Positions 58,140 to 64,000 of a DNA stretch of 64,000 bases are shown here, piece by piece. The notes under the pieces are model-generated. The model was not told the origin of the DNA. It did not search any database and saw only the letters and a program-made list of their open reading frames with translations. Origin of the DNA: Sorex araneus (Eukaryota > Chordata > Mammalia > Eulipotyphla > Soricidae); the NCBI RefSeq assembly GCF_027595985.1, contig NC_073305.1, positions 27,758,134 through 27,822,133 of the forward strand, in the 5' to 3' direction. Position numbers and translations under genes: made by a program. Position 1 is the first letter of the stretch; each line of letters begins with the position of its first letter.

Positions 58140-59860
58140 TTTGACTATTTTAGATTTTTTTTTGAATTCTGGTATTGATACTCAAAATTATCACACCATA
58201 CCATCACCACAGTACCCAAGACCCTCTCTCACTGTCCCTACGTCTCATCTAATCTGGTCTGTGCTCTTTCCATTCCTCAATTGTTTAGTAATGGGTTCTG
58301 TATTCCAGTGCCAGTGTTTGTTGTTGTTCAGTGCTTTCTATTCTTATTTTGATTCTCTATATTTTATAGATGGGTGAGATCATCTGATATTTGTCCTTCT
58401 CCCTGGTTTATTTCTCTTAACCTGAAAGCCTCTAGTTCCATCCATCACTGTATCACTGTATCACTGTCATCCTATTGTTCATTGATTTGCTCAAGTGAGC
58501 ACCAGTAACATCTCCATTCATCCCTGTCGCGTGCTAGTGTAGCCTGATGGCGTATTGGGAGCTCTTTCAGGATCAGGGGAATGAGGACTGTCATTGTTAC
58601 TGTTTTTGGCATATTGAGTACACCATGGGTAGCTTGCCAGGCTCTGTGGTGCGGGCAGGATACTCTTGATAGCTTGCCTGGCTCTCCGAGAGGGACGGAG
58701 GCTTTTGGAGTAGCCTCTAATCACCTTTATAGGTGTTCCCAGTCTACTTAATGTAAGCTTTTGGTCAAATGGCATGTTGTAACGATCTGTACACTGAAAA
58801 ACACGCACCTGTCTGTGTCTATGGGCAGCATGTGGGACATCTGAGGCCTCAGGTTGATCTCCTTGAGGTTGATGGAGTGCGTCCAGAGATTGTTGAGCAG
58901 CTGGTAGAGCATGACCCTATCGAGGAGGGCCTATGTCAAGTCAAACACCTGCGCTGAGTCCCAGGTCACCCGGTGGTTTGCTGGCAGCACCCCACAGTGC
59001 TGGGACTTGGCCCAGCCAGGGCAGGTGGTACCACTCCAGCTGCCGCCTCAGTTTCTCCGTGCCCTGTCGATGCCATTCTGTCCAAATTTTGCAAAAAAGC
59101 CAGAGATGTCCATCAGGAATCACGCATAGAGTTCCAGCAAAGATCACACATAGAGTTCCATGCCTGGCGTGCTGAGCCACACATTGTCTAAGGCAAGATG
59201 GTGAGCCAGGTTGGGGAGAGCGTGAGGGGTTAGGACGGTGTCAGCGCCATCTGACCTCCAATCAAATATGGTGTGGTAATTATGGAAAATGAGTAGGGAG
59301 TGTCTTATGATGTGTCGTGCCACCACGAAAATATCCGCGTGGTTTAGGAATATGTTCACTCATATGTTGAACTCATTCTGAGCATATAGAAAATGACCTG
59401 GAGCATGGCAGTGGTTGGGTTGTGGAGGTCGGCTGCTGGGGCTGGGTCCCTTGGGGCAGGGAGGGCTCTCACCCAACCCCCTCTGGGTGCCCTGAGTGAA
59501 AACAGCCTGGTGCAGAGTCTGGTGGCATGGTTATAGGGGCCTCATTTTATGCTCCCTTCCAGGAGAAGCAGCCGTGAGTTCCATCCACACTGCAACAAAA
59601 TGCGTGACTTCTTTTCTTCGAGCTGCATAGTGCTACACTATGTATATGTACCACAATTTCAAGGTTCAGAAACTTTCATATTGATAAGACCACTAGGTTG
59701 GGTACATATGCAGGCTATTTTAGTGGATGCTGGGTGTTTAGTTTTTAGACATTCTTTTAAAGCTTTGCAGTTATGGATATTTGTATTTTCTTTATTTTTC
59801 TTTGGTATTCCAACTGGTTCTATTGGCATATCTTTTTCATATAACTTTCCTTTAGGGAAT
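58140..59860 (-). mobile_element. L1 3' region, minus strand, split by a 1.1 kb insertion
   Basis: Left part (58140-58433) has the reversed L1 text ccataccatcaccacagtac, tatagatgggtgagatcatc, gatatttgtccttctccctg and agcctctagttccatcc. After the insertion the same L1 resumes at 59588: actgcaacaaaatgcgtgac, ttcgagctgcatagtgctac, tatgtatatgtaccacaatt. The two parts together read as one interrupted L1. Confidence 0.75.
58434..59587 (-). mobile_element. Long (1.13 kb) chimeric type B' element with 11 bp target duplication
   Basis: The insertion 58445-59576 lies between perfect copies of agttccatcca, inside an L1. On the minus strand it starts with a GC-rich unit (cttctcctggaagggagcat) matching the composite at 12690-12905. 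An internal block of roughly 600 bp is seen nowhere else here. It ends with the type B body and an RTE-derived tail (ctagcacgcgacagggatga, gatgttactggtgc) and (acagtgat)n. The internal block has coding-like stretches on the minus strand, for example WDSAQVFDLT then a stop then ALLDRVMLYQLLNNLW (about 58860-58970), and FHNYHTIFDWRSDGAD (about 59245-59290). Stops and shifts interrupt them. I do not recognise the parent gene. It may be captured mRNA or an unknown element's ORF. Confidence 0.82.
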
Positions 59861-59951
59861 CTGTATTGGTTAGGAGATGCTAAATTGCTGTTAACAAAAC
59901 CAAATCAAACAAAAGTGGCAAAGACATATGAAGTCTAAAACTTATACACAA

Positions 59952-60040
59952 TAAACTTTATTTCTTTTTTTTATTATTATTTTTTATTAGTTTATTTTTA
60001 ATTAGAGAGTCATCGTGAGGGCAAGTAAACTTTATTTCTT
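59952..60040 (-). mobile_element. Minimal L1 tail insertion with 15 bp target duplication
   Basis: Only 59 bp (59967-60025) of L1 3' end and poly-A (T-rich on the plus strand, then agagagtcatcgtgaggg) lie between perfect copies of taaactttatttctt. This is an extreme 5' truncation. Confidence 0.75.
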
Positions 60041-60859
60041 ACATCATAGTCCAAGATGTATGTATCCCTATTAGTGGTGACTTTCCTTCATGCAGTGACT
60101 CAAGTACCTGACTCTCCTTACCTCCATTTGCCTTCCCTGAAGGTAAAATAATCATTCATGATTACTTTTAGCAACGTACAAGTGTTGAGATGGGAATACT
60201 TTTTATGTTCTGCAGGAGACCACGTGTCACAAGGCTGTCACTGATTCCTCCTGGAGGAGGATCTGTAGCAGACACAAGTGGTGAGGGTCAGGAGTTAGGA
60301 TGGATGGAAGTGACCGTCGTTACCTGAGATTCTACTTCTCACAGCTGGACCTGTCTGGGACAGTCACAATTTATAAGAACTTGAATAATGTTTATGTGAA
60401 GTGTTAGGACAAAAGTTGTCATTACTTATGAATGAAATTTGAAATAAGGTAAACCAGATCCCATAGTAAAACTTTTAGTAAGAATTATGTCATTTCAAAT
60501 TTAGGCTAGACACAGAATGTTTATATTGTTGATAAATGTAATATACTGCTCTAGACTAATAAACATAAGCACCCACCATTCATTTTCAGGACTGTTCTAG
60601 AATTATTCTTTAAGATACCAACCCTACATAGAAAGCAGTCAGCCTTGTTTACTCAGGCTGTTCTTAAACTTGTATTTGGGTTTAAGTCAGTTCAAATTTC
60701 TATGCATTCAACCTTCTGGTAAATTTTAAAATTGTAGCTTTAAAACTTCTTCTGTCCCTAATATTAACATGGTTGTTATACAATTGAGGTGCCGCAGAGT
60801 CTATGTTGTCCTCATTTTTATTGGTTTTTTTTTTTTTGTGTGTTGTTGTTACCTGCAAC
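60041..60859. other. Unique sequence, nothing recognised
   Basis: No gene or named repeat was identified. A T run lies at 60827-60837. Confidence 0.4.
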
Positions 60860-61025
60860 ACCACTTATCCAGCACTTACAAGGGCAAAACACTGACCTAA
60901 GTGCTTTTACTTACCTGTAATCTCATTTAGTACTCTTCATAATTTGCACATATAATCACCTTCATTTACTTACTAAGGTCTTTGAATTTCAGAGACTTGG
61001 ACACAATTGGTGATGAACTTGAGAC
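60860..61025 (-). mobile_element. MIR SINE, minus strand
   Basis: tatccagcacttacaagggc, ctaagtgcttttacttacct, gtaatctcatttagtactct and a worn remainder follow reversed MIR order. Confidence 0.65.
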
Positions 61026-61093
61026 ATTCACATATTTCAACAATATAATGTACATTTGACTAAGAGCAAATAGTCAGTATATTTGAAATTTTG

Positions 61094-61374
61094 GTCTTAT
61101 ATCTTGAGCTGGAGCGATAGCACAGCGGGTAGGGCGTTTGCCTTGCACATGGACGACCCGGGTTTGATTCCTCTGCCCCTCTTGGAGAGCCTGGCAAGCT
61201 ACTGAGAGTATCTCGCTCACATAGCAGAGCCTGGCAAGCTACCCATGGTGTATTTGATATGTCAAAAACAGTAACAACAAATCTCACAATGGAGGCATTA
61301 CTGGTGCCCACTCGACCAAATCGATGAGCAATGGGATGACAGTGATGTAAGTGACAGTTGTCTTGTATCTTGAG
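61094..61374 (+). mobile_element. Full-length type B SINE with 15 bp target duplication
   Basis: The element at 61109-61359 lies between gtcttatatcttgag and gtcttgtatcttgag. Low-divergence head (ctggagcgatagcacagcgg), B box (cgggtttgattcc), two ggcaagctac motifs, and RTE-like tail ending gggatgacagtgatgtaagt. It has intact A- and B-box-like promoter elements and is the best full-length type B copy here. Confidence 0.95.
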
Positions 61375-61470
61375 TCTAAATTAAATCACATTTCTTGGTT
61401 GTTAAATCATTCGGTGGAGGTATTTTCTCTATATTTAAATATTATTTGTATACATATACACACACATATA

Positions 61471-61630
61471 GTTTTTGGGTCATATCCCATGGTACTCAGA
61501 AGTTTCTCCTGACTCTACACCCGGGAATCACTCCTGGTGGGCTGGGGGGACTATCTGGGAGGTAGGGGATCTAATCCTAGTCAACCATGTGCAAAGCAAG
61601 CACCCTACCTGCTATACTATAACCCGGCCA
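61471..61630 (-). mobile_element. Older type A SINE, minus strand
   Basis: tttttgggtcatatcccatg, cccgggaatcactcctggtg, ggatctaatcctagtcaacc and a worn head. Confidence 0.8.
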
Positions 61631-62993
61631 TCAAAAATAATTTCTGGTGCCAAACATGGCTTTCCCAGTTCTACACAGAAGTGGTGCCTTTGTATGTCAA
61701 AAATGCTTTAAGCAATCTTTTATTTCCCTATCCATTTTTTGAACATGGGTCTCTTTTGTTAATAAATTTGCAAGCATCTTCAAGAAAATAGAGTGCTGGG
61801 CAGTAAACATTTAAGCTTTATAGAAGAGAACACAATCCCTTGTGACAAAGGGTGGCAGGATTGATAATTTTTGTGAAGGCAGTTTAGGGAGAATTCATCT
61901 CTTTCTCACTTTTGCAGGCTTTTCTTTCAATTCCACAATACCAGCTCATAGGTAAACTTGTGAATGAATTCAGTTGGTAGGGCTTTTCTTATTTGCTGGG
62001 CTTGCAATCCCATGAAGTCCTCAATAGTTCTTTCTTGGTTTGTCCTCATTGAATCAGTCTTAAAAAGTGATGAAAAGAATGTACTTTCAAATCAGAGAGT
62101 TGAATTCTAGATGAAAAACATAGCTGTGTTTTATGCTTGGGAAATTACTTAATTTTTTATTACATCAGTCTTTAGCTATGTGAATAGAAATGAGAATGCC
62201 TAAAGATTAAATAAAGCAAAACAAGTAAAAATATTCCATACACAATCAGGAGATTGGCAGATTCCTAATAGTTACTGCTACTCATTTGTTCATAAATAAT
62301 AACAGAAATGTAATAAGTGACAAAGAAGTATGGAACGTAGCTGGAAAGATTAAGATTGATTTTTCTGACCCAAAATGTCTGCAGATTGTTGGCTACAGAT
62401 ATTGTTCAGGAGCTTCCTGACACCAGAGCTATAATCTCTATGATTATCTTAGCTTTGCTCTTATATTGGCAAGATAGCTCCTGCAATTGCAGATATCATA
62501 TACATGTGCAAATTGAGGAGAAGAGGGAGATATTTGCCGAGTCTTTTCTCTGTTGCTAGGAAAGCACAAAAATTATACAGACAGTTAGCAGTTTTGCTCT
62601 TATCTTATTGGTCAGACAGTGTAACATGACTCATCTCTATCTACAAAAGAGACTGTTTAAGTGACTACTTAGCTTCCAGTCTTCAGGAAAGGACTTGGGC
62701 AAGGACTTTGCTCATAGTCTCTCATGGTTAGAAGAAATCTGGGAATTAGGATGAAAGAAAAAAGAATGTGCATAATATTAAAGTACTGTGGTAAAAGGAC
62801 TATATGGTGATGGGGCTGAGACTTAAATATCAGAAGGGAAAATATGTTTTGAGAAAGATGCAAAGGAAAGAATGACAGCCCAAGAAGAGAAGTGATTTCC
62901 AGCAACAGAAATGGAAAATAATGTATAGTAACATGTAGCATTGCATTCATTGCATATTAAGATTTGATAATTTGATAGAAACTTGGTAGGGTG
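61631..62993. other. Mostly unique sequence, MIR-like remnant
   Basis: About 62115-62225 has forward MIR-like order (gcttgggaaattacttaatt, tcagtctttagctatgtgaa, gattaaataaagc) at low similarity. No exons are supported. Confidence 0.35.
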
Positions 62994-63022
62994 AGTGTGT
63001 GTGTGTGTGTGTGTGTGTGTAT
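62994..63022. repeat. (GT)n microsatellite
   Basis: About 13 gt units, 62994-63020. Confidence 0.95.
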
Positions 63023-63723
63023 ACACATGCTAGATTGTTATTGATAGGAACGTATTAACATTGGAAAGTTAACGGGAACTTGATTTTCCAGGGTTCATTC
63101 ATAGCAAGCAGGAAGCAACTTGGACTTTATCTAGCAGATGGGGTGAGTACTAGATGACTTTGTACAAGAATAAGGTAATAAATAATATTTTGAACTGCAG
63201 GGAAGAATTTTTGGATGCAGGTTAGAAATGATAAGAGATTGGGTTAATAAGGGAGGTTTTTCTTTTTTAAAAAAGAAAAGGAAGACAGAAGATCTAGGTG
63301 GTGACACAACATGACTTACTTAAAGAATACTTAAAGAATAACAGAGGATTACTTAGAGAATAACAGAGAATGAGGCGTTGATAAAATAGCCTTAAGATGC
63401 CTAGCTTGGGCACATGTACAGGGTAATAACTATTATCCTTGGGTGATATGTTGAGTGTTGGAAGTAAAAAATGGATACAAACAGATTCAGTTTAAGAAGA
63501 CAAAAGGAATGGTGTCTAAAAGAGTGTTAAATGCTCTAAACAAGTCATGTGGAATGGAAGAAGAACCATGTATTTTCAATCCTGATTTAGTTTTACACTT
63601 TCCTTATTTCTGACTTTGCCCTCTCGATGATTCACGTTGTGGTTTATAACATTTCCACACTTGCAGACTAGCACCCATTCTGCATTCAGTCCATGAGAGG
63701 CAGTTACAACCAGAGTGGTAGAC
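63023..63723. other. Unique sequence, nothing recognised
   Basis: Contains a local duplication, cttaaagaata twice near 63318-63341, then acttagagaataacagag. A loose likeness to 43650-43830 hints at an old unnamed repeat. Confidence 0.35.
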
Positions 63724-63786
63724 CAGTGGTTTTCAATCTTTTAATACACAGATCAGCACAGTGGCTGGAAAACATTCATCTAGCCC
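63724..63786. mobile_element. Possible second hAT-type MITE end
   Basis: Begins cagtggttttcaatct, the same terminus as the candidate MITE at 30921. The other end is not recognisable. Confidence 0.35.
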
Positions 63787-63825
63787 CTAATTTGGTATCT
63801 AAACAGTTACACCTAACTTTCTTTT

Positions 63826-64000
63826 TCTTTTTAAATTTTTTTATTTTATTGAATCACTGTGAGATAGAGTTAAAATACTTTCATGTTTGAGATTCAGCCA
63901 TACAATGATCAAACACCCTTCCCTCCACCAGTGCACATTTTCCACCACCAATGTCCCTAGTATCCCTCCCCCGGATCCCAGTCCTCACTCTGCCTCTATG
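63826..64000 (-). mobile_element. L1 3' end, minus strand, cut by the window edge
   Basis: T-rich start, ttattgaatcactgtgagat, ttgagattcagccatacaat, ccctccaccagtgcacattt, tccaccaccaatgtccctag. The rest of the element lies beyond 64000. Confidence 0.85.

Noticed and set aside
61109..61180. tRNA gene at the SINE head
   Set aside because: A- and B-box-like motifs are present, but there is no closed cloverleaf and the same text recurs in dozens of SINE copies.

Overview
The window looks like nuclear DNA from a mammal, most likely a red-toothed shrew (Sorex-type, Soricidae). Three things point there. The commonest repeat is a tRNA-headed SINE of the kind I associate with shrew genomes. L1 and ancient MIR copies are plentiful. 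There is also an RTE-clade LINE whose reverse transcriptase reads like nematode RTE elements, matching what I remember of the shrew family RTE1_Sar. The species call is inference, made without a database search.

Only one protein-coding gene is supported. A dense CpG island at about 33.05-34.90 kb holds a plus-strand coding exon (34427-34720, 98 codons) with an uninterrupted (CAG)25 tract, ending in a good splice donor. I do not recognise the gene. The remaining 29 kb downstream reads as first-intron sequence with no further exon I can recognise, and the 33 kb upstream reads as intergenic or as an upstream intron.

Most of the rest is mobile DNA in layers. (1) MIR and degraded L1 or older SINE copies. 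(2) L1 copies, the largest being a minus-strand 3' half at 9.76-13.77 kb that carries three later insertions, plus a possible ORF1-only (HAL1-like) copy at 20.0-21.1 kb. (3) About two dozen 'type A' SINEs with a tRNA-like head and an A-rich tail, scattered throughout. (4) A 5'-truncated RTE LINE at 6643-8280 with a perfect 10 bp target duplication. (5) Ten 'type B' elements whose 3' ends copy the last coding bases of that RTE LINE and finish in a short cagtgata-type repeat. Type B elements come with the same tRNA-like head as type A, or, in two cases (12565-13155 and 58445-59576), with an unrelated GC-rich 5' unit. The longest is a 1.13 kb chimera bounded by an 11 bp target duplication.

The main biological story is a LINE that resembles nematode elements and appears to have acquired several non-autonomous partners in this genome, alongside the L1-dependent SINEs. 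No ERV genes, CRISPR arrays or functional RNA genes were found.
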